A DNA stretch of 64,000 nt from Usnea hakonensis (Eukaryota > Ascomycota > Lecanoromycetes > Lecanorales > Parmeliaceae): assembly GCA_013423325.1 (NCBI GenBank), contig BLJB01000124.1, forward strand, positions 186,296-250,295, in the 5' to 3' direction. This document shows, one piece after another, positions 21,808 through 32,830 of the stretch (its first letter is position 1; each line of letters begins with the position of its first letter). The notes under the pieces were generated by a model. It made no database searches. It was not told the DNA's origin and worked only from the letters and a program-made list of their open reading frames with translations. The position numbers were made by a program, and so were the translations under genes.

Positions 21808-23599
21808 ATGCCAACGTATCTCACTGCCAATGGCGACGGCGAGCGCAACGATAGCCGTTCAAGCAGCCCAAATTCATATCTAGGGTCACGGTATGTCTCG
21901 CAGTACTCTTTGGGTTTAACGTGGAGACGAAAGAGCTAATAGACAGCAGGCCACGCTCAGTTCGAGGGAGAAAAGAGATGGGTGTAATCGGCCAAGCTAG
22001 CTGGATCAGCAGCGTCATCAATCTACTCAATACAAGTATGCGCCAATAGAGACATGAGGGACGTTCAGGCGCTTATAGTGTTACAGTCGTTGGTGCCGGC
22101 ATTCTCGCCATGCCGCTAGCTCTTTCACGTATGGGAATCATATTCGGCTCGATCATTATCTTATGGGCAGGCCTGACTGCAGGCTTTGGCCTATACCTTC
22201 AGTCGAAATGCTCTAGATACCTAGACCGCGGCGCTGCCTCCTTCTTCGCCCTTTCGCAGATCACTTACCCAAATGCAGCTGTTATATTCGATGCGGCCAT
22301 TGCGATCAAGTGTTTTGGTGTTGGGGTTAGCTATCTTATAATCATCGGAGATCTGATGCCCGGCGTGGTACTGGGTTTCAACGAAGATGCTGGAGGTGTT
22401 GGGTTCTTAGTTGACAGACATTTTTGGGTTACTGGATTTATGTAAGCTATGCGAATGATCGATGCTTGCGATGTTGAGCCATGGCTGATCAATACAAATC
22501 TAGGCTTATCGTGATACCCTTGTCATTCCTGCGGCGTCTGGACTCTCTTAAATACACGAGTGTGGTGGCGCTGATATCTATTGCGTATCTGGTCATACTG
22601 GTTGTCGCCCATTTCATCAAAGGAGATACCAAGCAAGAACGAGGCAATATCAGAGTGGTCCAACCAGAGAGCGCAGTCGCCGTTCTAAGCAGCTTTCCCG
22701 TCATTGTCTTCGCGTATACATGTCATCAGAATGTGCGTACACCGGCCTTTGATCCCATTTCGTATGCTGACAGGTCCTTCAGATGTTCTCTATACTCAAC
22801 GAGATCAGCAATAACTCGCATTTTAGAACGACTGCAGTAGTCGTTACTAGTATAGGTGCCGCAGCGTTTTTGTATATACTTGTTGGTGTTACAGGATATC
22901 TCTCTTTCGGGAATGCAGTAGGAGGCAATGTTGTTGCGATGTGTAGGCCATCGTCCTTTTCTTTCCCTCACTCCTATGACTGACAACTAAACAGACTCGC
23001 CATCGATCTCCTCAACAATTGGCAAAGCCGCCATCGTCATCCTTGTCATGTTCTCTTACCCTCTCCAGGTGCATCCGTGTAGAGCTTCCGTCGACGCAGT
23101 ACTCAAATGGCGTCCGAGGAGGACGGCTGATTCTGCAAACAATTCGCCTTCCAGATCCGTTCTCTTGCAACCACCTAGTAAACCCTCAACCAAACCTAAA
23201 GGCGATGACATGGGCGAAACACGTTTCGCCGCCATCACAACAGCCATCATCATCCTCAGCTATATAGTGGCCATGACAGTCTCATCACTCGAAAAGGTGC
23301 TTGCTTACGTTGGGAGTACCGGCAGTACCAGCATAAGTTTCATTCTCCCAGGACTGTTTTACTACAAGATATCATCGCCTGAGTCGCCACATCACCAAAA
23401 GCTGATGAAAGAAGATGATGACGAAGCCGACAGCTCCGATGATGAGGATGAGGGTTTTCTCGGCGGAAGCAGATTGAAGAGCGGAGCATGGCGGAGGAAG
23501 TTGTTACGACGGCTGAGTCTTGCGCTTGCGATTTATGGACTTGTTGTCATGATCACTTGTCTGATTACGAATACGCTGTTCGTGGTTGCACCTCATTGA
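21808..23599 (+). CDS. Vacuolar amino-acid transporter, AAAP/Avt family
   Basis: Six exons, join(21808..21890,21950..22035,22087..22441,22504..22732,22783..22942,22995..23599), 505 aa, all phases consistent. After a short hydrophilic N-terminus the protein enters the family hallmark INLLNTIVGAGILAMPLALS (first helix), then SYLIIIGDLMP, FAYTCHQNMFSILNEI and FGNAVGGNVVAMYSPS, all typical of Avt5/6/7-like vacuolar exporters and related SLC38 proteins. About eleven transmembrane segments are visible, with an acidic cytosolic loop (KEDDDEADSSDDEDE) before the last one. It should move neutral or acidic amino acids across the vacuolar membrane; the substrate is not readable. The acceptor of intron 1 is a CAGCAG tandem, allowing a one-residue (Arg) alternative. 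It converges with the ribosomal protein gene, 257 bp away. Confidence 0.92.
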
Positions 23600-23856
23600 A
23601 AGCGAACGATTGTAGATTTCTAGTCATATAACATTGCAAATAAACTTATCATACCACCAAGTCCACGGCAACTTTGATCCACGCATGTCTCCTGTAATTG
23701 AAACATGTATTTGTGTGTAATAAGAATCTCGATCCTTTGAAAACATATACCCCTGATGCCGTAAGCAAGCCGACTTGCATTCGCCGTCCATAAAACCCCA
23801 ATTCATGCAATTCTTGTCCTCCAACCAAGTCCCGACTCTTTCCCCATCAACCAATG

Positions 23857-24434
23857 TTATCGACCCTCCCGCGCGCCCGAATCCTCTCTACTCAGCGCTG
23901 CCCTCTGCTCCGCCTCCTTCTGTTTGATCTTCTGAACACTATACTTCGGCTCCATCAACCCAATCTATCTCCATAATCAGCAATCCAGTTCTCACACCGC
24001 ACCCCATCCGCCTCTTCCTTCCCAAAATCATCCATCGCCATCTGGCCCCCCCCTCTCACCCCGACCCAACCCAACAAGAATACCTAACAAAGCAAATGTA
24101 CATACCATACTCAGCAACCTCCACATCGGCTCGCTCGGCTGCGCGCCCACTCCCAGCCAGTATTTCGCCCGCGACGTATCCAATTTTATATCTTTGATCG
24201 GTTTGCCGTCGCCGAAGGGGGGAGGTTTGGGGATGGGGTCGTAGGTGCCGAGGACTTCGAGGGGTTTGGCGTTGCGGGCTGTTCTGGAGGGATGCGAGAG
24301 GGGGGAGGTTGTTAGTAGGGGCTTTTTTGGGGGAGAAGGAGAGGGGGGTCGGTATACCGGGCTTGCGCGACGACGATATTATAGAAGGGGGCGTTGCGTT
24401 TGCCGAAGCGGGCGAGGCGGATTTTGAGAACCAT
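23857..24434 (-). CDS. MRPS16: Mitochondrial small-subunit ribosomal protein bS16m
   Basis: Three exons, complement(join(23857..23964,24106..24283,24358..24434)), 120 aa. The start MVLKIRLARFGKRNAPFYNI is diagnostic of S16, continuing across the first intron into TARNAKPLEVLGTYDPIPKP and later WLGVGAQPSEPMWRLLSM. The last exon gives IGLMEPKYSVQKIKQKEAEQ and a basic/acidic C-terminus. Introns are 74 and 141 bp; phases agree (2 and 0). It is a structural protein of the mitochondrial ribosome. The ATG is internal to a longer open frame that has no support as coding. The second intron is one of the longest in the window. Confidence 0.93.
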
Positions 24435-24874
24435 TGTCTGTGGTAATGGGGGAAACGTTCCTTGAGAAGAGAGGGTTGCGAAAATTGATAGGGCTGGACA
24501 TGTCGTCTTCACAAGAACTACCCGGCGCTGGGGCTCCTGGCACACGCAGAGTCCCGCAAACAGTTCGCAGATATGCTGAGAATGGAAACTGACGCCCGAG
24601 AATTGTCTACAATTCTTTGAGTACATCTATAATCTGATAATGGGAATCTTTAATCTGATACTGGGAAGTTCGGCTATATAAAGTCCTTGAACGCAAGCAA
24701 GAAATAGAAGTCATTTATGGCGTGGAGGTCGAGGACCAAGGCCTCATGTCAATGTCAAGTATCATCGATATAATCGCACATATCTCCCTAGAACCATACC
24801 TACGCGGACGATCTCAAGCATCGTCTATAAGGGTACATCATTTCATATTTACGTAGGTACTGTGGCTGTGGTCC
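24435..24874. other. Intergenic, no GT90 catalytic sequence
   Basis: 440 bp upstream of bS16m. It would be the place for the rest of the truncated glycosyltransferase, but no frame continues it. A TATATAAA near 24674 on the plus strand has no gene behind it. Confidence 0.5.
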
Positions 24875-25336
24875 TCAATGGGTGCGAAACGCTGTATGTG
24901 AAGTGCGAATCGCTTCCTGTAACGTAGCCCGAATTTCTCTGCCGAATAAACTCCGAAAGGGCTCGAATGCTTCCATGAAAGTATCGTATTCATCAATGAT
25001 TGTGGCATTGGCATCGATTGCAGCTTGAAACCAGTGGCCGAATCCTGGCGAAGGTTCCCTGCTGTTTCTTCTCTTGTACTCGGTGACAGCTTCTTCTAAT
25101 GTCTTAGACTGTCTGCTGACCATATTGGCATGGTTTGCCTTCGCCTGTTCGACAAGCACCTCGATTGGATGTTTCTCGCTGCCTACAAGGCCAAGTAATC
25201 CATTGTGCTTAGAGTGCGCCGGGCCCGCGTTTCCCAGTTTTCCTAGATAGCCAGAGAATCGCACATAGTGGAGGTATAGTGTACCTAAGAGGTCGAATAA
25301 TACGACAATTCTCGAGCAAAAAGATATCAATGCCAT
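24875..25336 (-). pseudogene. Truncated CAP10/GT90-like glycosyltransferase N-terminus
   Basis: The minus strand encodes EKHPIEVLVEQAKANHANM, QSKTLEEAVTEYKRRNSREP and DANATIIDEYDTFMEAFEPF. This H-PI..L...A, QS.TL..AV.EYKRR..R.P and N..IIDEYD series is the stem region found before the catalytic domain in fungal CAP1/CAP10-like xylosyltransferases (family GT90). The frame stops 25-30 residues later at 24875, and nothing like the roughly 350-residue catalytic domain follows. Upstream, a frame up to 25562 encodes a possible membrane anchor (LSLLILIAVFPCMFSFLIAL), but the splice joining it is unclear. Probably a relic left by deletion; expression of a short stem-only protein cannot be excluded. 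Confidence 0.6.
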
Positions 25337-27798
25337 AGTAATTAAGCATAAAATGGAACAAGGCGATTAGGAAAGAGAACATGCACGGAAAGACAGCTAT
25401 GAGGATGAGAAGCGAAAGCTTACGTTGATCTAATCGAAACGTGTTCATCCTGTCGGAGTTTTCTTCTACTTCTCGCAGCCTGACTACTGCTAGCATTCTA
25501 TAGGTATGGAATTCACCGAGTGTTTCATGCTGTTTCTGGATACTTAGCGAAACCGGGCACATGCGACGACCGAAGCGCGCGTCGGCTGTCAGTGCTAGTA
25601 TGTCTCTGAAAGGCGCAAGTGAATATTTCTATGATAGATCAATATCTGGCTGACCGTGCTTTCAGGACATTTATCGAGCTTATCTACCCCTCGCATGAAC
25701 CGCGAGGAAGGGGACGAGACGTTTGCGCGTAAACAAAAGCGAATGTCTTGAATTGCGATACAGCGTGAGGAAAGATAATGAAGCTACGTCTGGTCTGCAT
25801 GAAGAAGGACTCTGTCGTTTAATGTCTTATTTATTGGTACTCGTACCTCGGTGAATGTGATGAGGCGCGGGCTTGCCAAGCCCCGGGAATCCCCCCTAAA
25901 CCGTGCAGCAAGCTCGAGGCCTTTTTCTCTGAATAACGCAAGATAGTACCAGAAAAGACAAAAAGTATTCTCTTCTTGGTTACTACTCTAGTCTCTATCG
26001 TACTCGCACTTTTTCCTCAAATGATCTTGAAAAGAAAGCAAGCTTCCCAAAGACCTTCGGACAAGTCCGTCCAATTAAAAGTGTCAGATTCTGGTATGAC
26101 CCACCCACTTCTTTGGTATCCCTTTTTCTAACATTTTGATGGCTTGACGTACACGTGATACGATCGGTTCATAGTATTTTCTGGCGAAGCTTTCAATCTT
26201 TGCGCGCCCACCATCATCTACAATGTCAAATCCTACGGAATCGAGAGTCCGTACAACATACAGCTCGTTCCTCCGTTACTTCGGTAAGCCGGCTCCGAGG
26301 ACTGTGCCTCTGTGCGTCTGTGCCCCCTTGTCACACGGGTGCTTACCTTTGTCTTCATTGGTCCGAGAATTCTCGCGCAGCATCTCAAGTCGGCGCATCA
26401 TTTCCTTTTAACGTCAGCTTGGGACCCAAACATTTTCAAGGCTGTCTACAAGGTACTCAATCGGGAAAAGGCGGCCTTAGATTACTTAATTGTATGCTGT
26501 TTTGGTCCCTGGGGCTTCTTTATGTTGTTATCACACAAAGTAGAACCATCTAAGCCTCAGTGCAACAAATGAACTCGTGTCGTTGGATCACTGAAGTTTG
26601 GTATCCGGAACGTCTGATTAGATTGAATTCAAGTCCCTGGAGTCGGATCTCATTCAGCACTGACACCATTTTTCGGCATGCTTGGTCTGTCAGCGTCGTT
26701 GATCTCAACTTACTAGCGTCACATAAATTTGCTCTCTGCATCTACTCCGATTCCTAGGCCGTCTGACTGTATGGTCGTCGTGAAATATTCTGGAACTCTC
26801 GCTAGCGCGTTACCTCTCGGCTAAGACTTTTGGCTGAGGCCATAACGGTATGCTTCCCTAAACTCTCCCACGCCCCCACAGCAATCTCACCACATCACTT
26901 CGCAGATCTGCAAGATGACCGAGCATTATGGTCCTACACGAGGCCAAAACTTTCGTTCGCATTCAATGTCTAGAATTCCAGTCTACGCATTTCTATCCTT
27001 AGCAAGAGTATCTTGTGTCTAGATACAAATTGTAATCACCAAGAAGTGAATCGCGTAGCGGGACTGAAAGGAATCACTGACGCCTAATACCCTGCTCACT
27101 GGTCTCCTCCTCTGAACCACATCTCAATTGTCGGAGGTATCCGAGACCGAGAGCCAACATCGTGCGAGCTGTGGAGACATCTCAAAGAATTGCACTTTCG
27201 GATATCACTTCCATTTTTGACAGTCAATGTGCGAACGTGCCGCAATGTTTCCTTGCACGTTCCAGTGTATGCTCAATCTGATTGGATAGCATTCGTCCAT
27301 GAAGCTCCAATGTCAACCCTATCCTCCCTATTCCGACAAGATTATCTACGCAGAGAGTCGAAAACGGACTGGGAGATGCTGACTAGAGTGGCTCTACGGT
27401 GTTGGTGAAACGCCATCGACATTGTCTGTACAATGTTCAATATCCGACATAGAGTCGTATCCCGTGGATGTGGCCAAGTAAATTCAGCCGTTCATGGATC
27501 CTGAAGGAGTACATGAATGAGCTAGAGTTTCTTGTGCAAATCAATGCTTTGCAACCACCATATCAGCTGGACAAAAGCAACCATCTGAAAATTACAATCG
27601 GCCGAAATGAAGGAGCTGAGTCTTTCTTCGGAAATGAGGTCCCACATCTGTGATATAAAGTGATTGCGATGCCCCAGAGCATCCTCATTCTCCCTTCATT
27701 ACCTCGATATCAGCTTTAACCCTTCCTTGCAAACTACAGCAGCTTTCAGACGATCTCTATTGCAAATCTGCTGTAATTTGGCAGAATCATTGGGAAAC
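25337..27798. other. Gene-poor stretch with possible relics
   Basis: Includes a possible anchor-encoding exon of the GT90 relic (to 25562). Overlapping short frames at 26150-26570 and 27190-27660 have no recognisable motif and do not join through good splice sites. No gene is called. Confidence 0.4.
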
Positions 27799-28646
27799 AT
27801 GCAATTCCACCTCAATACCCTCGCGCTCGTCCTCATCATCGCCGTCCCAGCGCTTGCAGAAGACCCCATCTACACTAGTGCAATCACAGGGAGTGCTGTT
27901 CCCAACATCACCCCAGCCCCCAAAGGTCCCCGTCCCGCCGTCCAAGTCGCAGGGCCCCTCACGATCTCTGTAACTAATTCATTCGGAGGGCGAGTCTCAT
28001 GCTCTCTCGCTCATAATCTCGAATAATGGCTAATCATGATGTAGCGGCCTGTTTGCATCTTTTGGCCACAATGCCGGCTCTCCAACCGCAATCAGTGCTC
28101 CCGGCAACGGCGCCATCGGTAGCTCCTTCCAAGCTGTCTATCCCGCCAACTGGGCCGGTCGCATCGCGATTGGCAAAGATAATGATCCCAACTATATCAA
28201 CCGCGGCAGCTTGATCGAGGCTAGCTATGACAACGGCGCCCCGTTCGTTGATGTCAGCTACGTACAGGGCTTTAGTATTCCCGTAAGCAAAACAATCTCC
28301 TACTTCACAAGCCTCTTCTTCCTCGAATCTTCTAAGAAAAAGTTGGTCATCACAGATTGTCTGCTCCTGCGGCGGACCCAACTCGGGCGTCATAACTGGT
28401 TGCAACGTCCCCCTTTATCACGATAACGGCGCGCCTTGTCCGTTACCTGGCCCTAGCTCCATCTGCTTTAATCCATCCAGCAACAGCCCACAAGCTACAG
28501 GAGGACCCGTGCCCCCATTTTTCAGCCCCTGCGCGGGCGCTGCCTACACCTATCCGAATGACAACGGTGCGGGTGGGGGCTGTGGGAGCAACTTGATCAG
28601 CTGCTGCATCGGGAGCACTTGTCCCAAAGATGGGAAACAGCCTTAA
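27799..28646 (+). CDS. Secreted thaumatin-like (osmotin-fold) protein
   Basis: Three exons, join(27799..27989,28045..28282,28356..28646), 239 aa. Residues 1-19 (MQFHLNTLALVLIIAVPALA) are a signal peptide. The mature protein contains LTISVTNSFGG, then SFGHNAGSPTAIS, GSLIEASYDNGAPFVDVSYV and VCSCGGPNSGVITGCNVPLY, the pattern of fungal proteins with an osmotin/thaumatin-like fold, and ends with a Cys-rich tail. Intron 1 uses a GC donor: no GT donor gives the right phase, whereas GG|GCGAGT to GTAG, with a CTAAT branch site, joins SFGG to GLFASFGHNAG exactly. Intron 2 is a normal 73-bp GT-AG. Such proteins act in or on the cell wall or bind beta-glucan; the role here is inference. Confidence 0.85.
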
Positions 28647-29511
28647 TTCATCCGATGCTTGGAACCCAAAGCGCGCGTGATTTGGGGTCCACTTCTTGTG
28701 CTGTGAGCCTGCTCAACTGGAAATGTGATGCATGTTTGGCGGAGTATGTCTGTCTTTGATATAGGGTATCTTTATGCGCCGTAAGACAATCACAGTCATT
28801 ACCACCACAACCCTTTTGATGTACGACTGGTCACTGTGCTTCGGTAGAACTATGTATGAATCGGACCCTTACGAAACATCAAAGACACCCACAATATTAG
28901 CGGAGCTACTGAATATCCTGTGAATACACGCGAGTCGGAAAAATAGATAAATTATCATGAGTATCTACCGAGGGTTGGTATAAAATGACTGTTTCGCTCA
29001 GCCCTACCAGAAAGTCGGCAGGGACTTTTTAAGCTTAGCCTCCCGCAAACTCAAAGGGATCACTTTGTGACCAAATTGTGTCAATAAGTGAAGTAGACTG
29101 TTGCCGAACGAGCATCTCTCCTGCTTCTCCGCGTAGATGGAGTCCGACTGTTGATAGCAGAGACTTCAAGCTAGACTTTCAATGAACCCGCAAGTCTTCT
29201 ACTGTGGCGGAAAATTAGCACTGAAGCCGACCATCATAATTTATAAACTTACCTCTTTGCTTATCACTCAGTTATTCCCTCTTACATTACACTCAGACTG
29301 TGGCATTTTCGCTGGCAGCAGGCCGTGCTGTGCCCATACTTCACCAAAGATATCCACATGGAACACTCTAGATAGAATTTGAACCGTATCACACGTGGGA
29401 TTCATTCTACTTGCAGGCAAATTCTTCAGTCTTTTGACCATTCCAAGGTGTTCCCCTTTAAACAGACACTCTCTTATATTATCTCAGCACGCTGGTATTC
29501 GCCGCTTCTAG
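28647..29511. other. Intergenic, nothing supported
   Basis: 3' region of the thaumatin-like gene and upstream region of the F-box gene. No repeat or RNA gene was recognised. Confidence 0.4.
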
Positions 29512-30225
29512 ATGTCTAGTCAAGGTGCCATAAGTCCAACGACAATCTTGACAATTCCAGAAGAGATCCGCCAGGAGATTACAGGCTATCTCAGCTATGA
29601 CGACGCCTGGTCCCTGAAAAAGACATGTATCCTCTTCTACCGTGTCGTCGAAATTCCAACCATCAAAAGCTTCCTGGCTTGCCCATATGGACCCTCGTTG
29701 GGCATGCTCGAGGAATGGTATATCATACCTGATGGCTATGAAACATGCCACTACTGCAACAAGCTGCTTCCCAAAGAGCGTTTCAGTCGCTTCCAGCGTC
29801 GTCTGACCGCAGCCAGACAGTACCCGAACTCACTCTGTTTCGACTATGCCACTTGGAAACCGGAGAAACACTACTGTATCGCCTGCGGCATCAAAAACCA
29901 CCTCTATCCACGCGGCAAGAAGATTTACGTTGGTTTTGGAGATCTCGGATTCAAGGAAGAAGCTGTCGTGCCATGTGAGCATTGCGGTACCCTGCTCGAC
30001 GAGAGATCTTGGTTTGGATTCTGCGCCGTTTGCGATGGACTCCTAGATACGGAGTACATGATGTCCATAGGGCTTCGTAGTCTTTCTTCATCTGACTCGC
30101 CCCCCGGTTTGGCGGTCAGGGGTGACAAGAACAAGCCAAAGACAGTCCTGGAGCCTGATAGGAAGGCTTATGAGAATATTCATCCAAAGTCGCTTCTGGC
30201 TTCAATCGGCGAACGCCTGCTCTGA
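29512..30225 (+). CDS. F-box protein with four CxxC pairs
   Basis: Single exon, 237 aa. Residues 11-55 (TILTIPEEIRQEITGYLSYD then DDAWSLKKTCILFYRVVEIP) form a fungal F-box, the Skp1-binding motif of SCF ubiquitin ligases. Four CxxC pairs follow, C79/C82, C122/C125, C155/C158 and C171/C174, which could bind two zinc ions. The HYCIACGIKNHLYPRGKKI block is a frequent companion of the F-box in these fungal proteins. It likely acts as a substrate receptor; the target is unknown. It stands alone between intergenic stretches. Confidence 0.85.
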   Translation: MSSQGAISPTTILTIPEEIRQEITGYLSYDDAWSLKKTCILFYRVVEIPTIKSFLACPYGPSLGMLEEWYIIPDGYETCHYCNKLLPKERFSRFQRRLTAARQYPNSLCFDYATWKPEKHYCIACGIKNHLYPRGKKIYVGFGDLGFKEEAVVPCEHCGTLLDERSWFGFCAVCDGLLDTEYMMSIGLRSLSSSDSPPGLAVRGDKNKPKTVLEPDRKAYENIHPKSLLASIGERLL

Positions 30226-31308
30226 TGGCTTTCCCGTGAGCTGGAAGCGACAGCATTAAAGAAGAATGGGAGGAAGGAGAGTGACGAGATAAGGCTTTGC
30301 CTCAGAAGCATCTACGAGAACAAGAAATTTTGATGTAGCAACAGTCGAAAGTGTCATGTTTCACTAGAAAATCCTTGCCAACTGAGCCAGATAGCATGTT
30401 GTAGTATCAGTGATGGAAAAAGTCCATCTACAGCGAAACAGAACGACCTACTCATTCGCCAATGTCTGCAACGAGTTTTCAGGTCACAGCGTCCACGTAG
30501 TGCAGTCCGACAAAGTTCACATGAGCAAGTAGCATTCTTCAGGATCCCTCAACTCTACCTCAGCTGATATTAGGTAAGTGCTGGTCTTCCAACCACCAAC
30601 AATGATCTGTGCCCACGATCCAAACGCCAAGAACGTTTTCATCTGAGACGAAAAGGTCTACAGCAACGTAGTATCTATAACCCTCCCCCAGCATCCCAAA
30701 TCTTTCCCCTCAACATACCAGGTTCTAGTCCAGCAAGCAAACCCCAGCATTAGCCACTTACTAAGTCTGACTCCCTTCTTCATTTCTTCCCTCCATATTT
30801 ATCAACCCCTATTCTCCCTCTGCTAGCCTACCTTGCCATCCAAACCAGAAGAAAGGTAAATCAATAGCGTGACGCGCCAATCTCCTTCCGTCTTCGTGAC
30901 AGAAGGAAGTCCATGAAGAAGCAGAAGGCTCAAAGAGTATGATCTGATGCAAATGTGATGTAAATTCCACCTGCCATCCTACAGCTCGACTTCATCTGAT
31001 TGGTAATTTTCTGTTGCGCCGATAGACCCTCTTTTCAGCCCTATGAGGCGAGCAACCATGGACCACGAATCTCGACACTAGTCAAAACTTTTTACAAAGC
31101 GCTATTATCAGTGAGGCTGTTAGCAGCGTGTAGTTGGAGATCTTGTGCTTATTCACATTGTTTACTGTTCATTTGATGTAGTTGCGCGGGTGTTGAGCTT
31201 CAGTGACGCGAGGAAGGTTTAGAGGTGGCATGTCGTCATCGTCCGTCTGTCTTACCTTCTTTTCCACTCTTCCACATCTACAAAAAATAGCAATCAATTT
31301 CATCAGTC
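30226..31308. other. Intergenic, nothing supported
   Basis: No gene recognised. CT-rich segments near 30770-30850 and 31240-31300; the latter is probably the leader of the epimerase gene. Confidence 0.4.
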
Positions 31309-32320
31309 ATGGCACTCAGAGTATATAAAGTTTCTTCTCTTGACCTCAACGACGAGCTGATAAAGAGTGCCAGACTCTCAATGCTAAAAATGCTGGAGCG
31401 TTGGATAAAGACCTCATGAGCATCGGAGCCTTCTCCATTGATCAATTGATGGAACTAGCCGGCCTTTCCGTCTCTCAAGCAGGTTCGTAGACGATCAAAT
31501 TCCTGACACTTGCCTTGCTGATTTCTGCGCTTAGTCTACCGTGTTCATCCACCAAGCAAAGGAAAGAAGATTTTGGTGGCATGTGGACCTGGCAATAATG
31601 GTAGCATACCAACCTGCTTCGTTCGTTCCATCGCCATTTACCAGTACAGGTGGTGATGGTCTCGTTGCTGCCCGTCATCTATGGCATTACGGCTACCAAC
31701 CGACCGTCTTCTATCCCAAACAAAGCAAGACCGAGATCTACGAACGTCTGACTACGCAGCTGAAGAATCTGGATGTTCCATTTACTGAGGACTTTCGCGG
31801 CTCTTTGAAGACTACAGATTACGTAGTAGATGCCATTTTTGGTACTATCAATCGATTCCGAATTCTCCTCTCGAAACTCACGTTCCTCAGGTTTCAGTTT
31901 TTCTGGTGAGGTGCGAGATCCTTTCAAGGATCCAATTTTCGCCATGGAGACCGGTAAAGTCCCTGTACTTTCTGTCGACGCACCATCGTCATGGAGTATC
32001 GAAGACGGTCCACCAGTATCAGGTCCAGGGGCCAAATTCCATCCCGCGACTCTGATTAGCCTGACTGCACCGAAGCCGCTTGTCAAGCATTTCACAGGCA
32101 CGCATTTCATTGGTGGAAGGTAAAACCCACATCTCTTTCACTATCACTACTCTTTCGTATCACAAGCTTATTTGACAGATTCATACCGCAATCGGTTGCA
32201 GAGAAGTACGATCTGGACATTCCAGATTATCAGGGTGTAGATCAGATTGTTGAAATTAGCGGTACCGGTACGGAAATCAAGAAGGAAAAGGTAATTGGGC
32301 TTGCAGAGCGGCAAGGGTAG
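31309..32320 (+). CDS. NNR1: NAD(P)H-hydrate epimerase
   Basis: Six exons, join(31309..31320,31374..31482,31535..31600,31650..31841,31891..32119,32179..32320), 249 aa, all phases consistent. The spliced protein starts MALRTLNAKNAGALDKDLMS and continues GAFSIDQLMELAGLSVSQAV, VYRVHPPSKGKKILVACGPG, NNGGDGLVAARHL, VVDAIFGFSFSGEV and VLSVDAPSSW: the whole YjeF N-domain signature, including the N-N-G-G-D-G loop. The enzyme epimerises damaged NAD(P)HX between R and S forms so a dehydratase can repair it. The first coding exon is only 12 nt. Introns are 49-59 bp. No obvious mitochondrial presequence is seen. Confidence 0.94.
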
Positions 32321-32830
32321 GTGACTCGAGATGACTATCTTAGTCTATCAAATATCTTGTCCCAGAAAGAGTCCTCGACCGTCATCACTTGAGGGAAACC
32401 ACTCTTTGATTGTCCCCTTCTGATCTGTTCATAGAAACCACTTGTGATTGGAAGGCTTTTGGAATCTCCTAAATTTAATTCATTACGTTTCATGCCGTCG
32501 TCTTGAAGTCAATTTTTCTTCGCGAGGGGCACCTTCCTATTGTGACCTAGCGCATATCTCCGATAACGGAAACTTTGAGACTGGACCTCGTGAGTGAGTA
32601 GAAAAGCACGAAGATCCCTATGGAAAAGCTGCTGGCTGTACCATACAGCCAAATCACACTTAGCTAGAGTAGGACTGCTTGCTTATCGTACCTCAAGACT
32701 ACGCTTAGACCGGCTTGGATGTGGATTTGCCATATTAGCCATGGACGCTGGCTTAAAAATCTAAGAGCAGTCAATGATAGGCCTTTCTTCCTCACTTTCA
32801 CCATTCCCCACAAAATTGAAAGATCAAAAA
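32321..32830. other. Intergenic, promoter of amidase
   Basis: No gene. An in-frame ATG at 32774 upstream of the amidase start would add 19 residues before the signal peptide and is not preferred. Confidence 0.5.

Noticed and set aside
26155..26572. Three overlapping plus-strand frames
   Set aside because: No motif, no consistent splice join, and the frames contradict each other.
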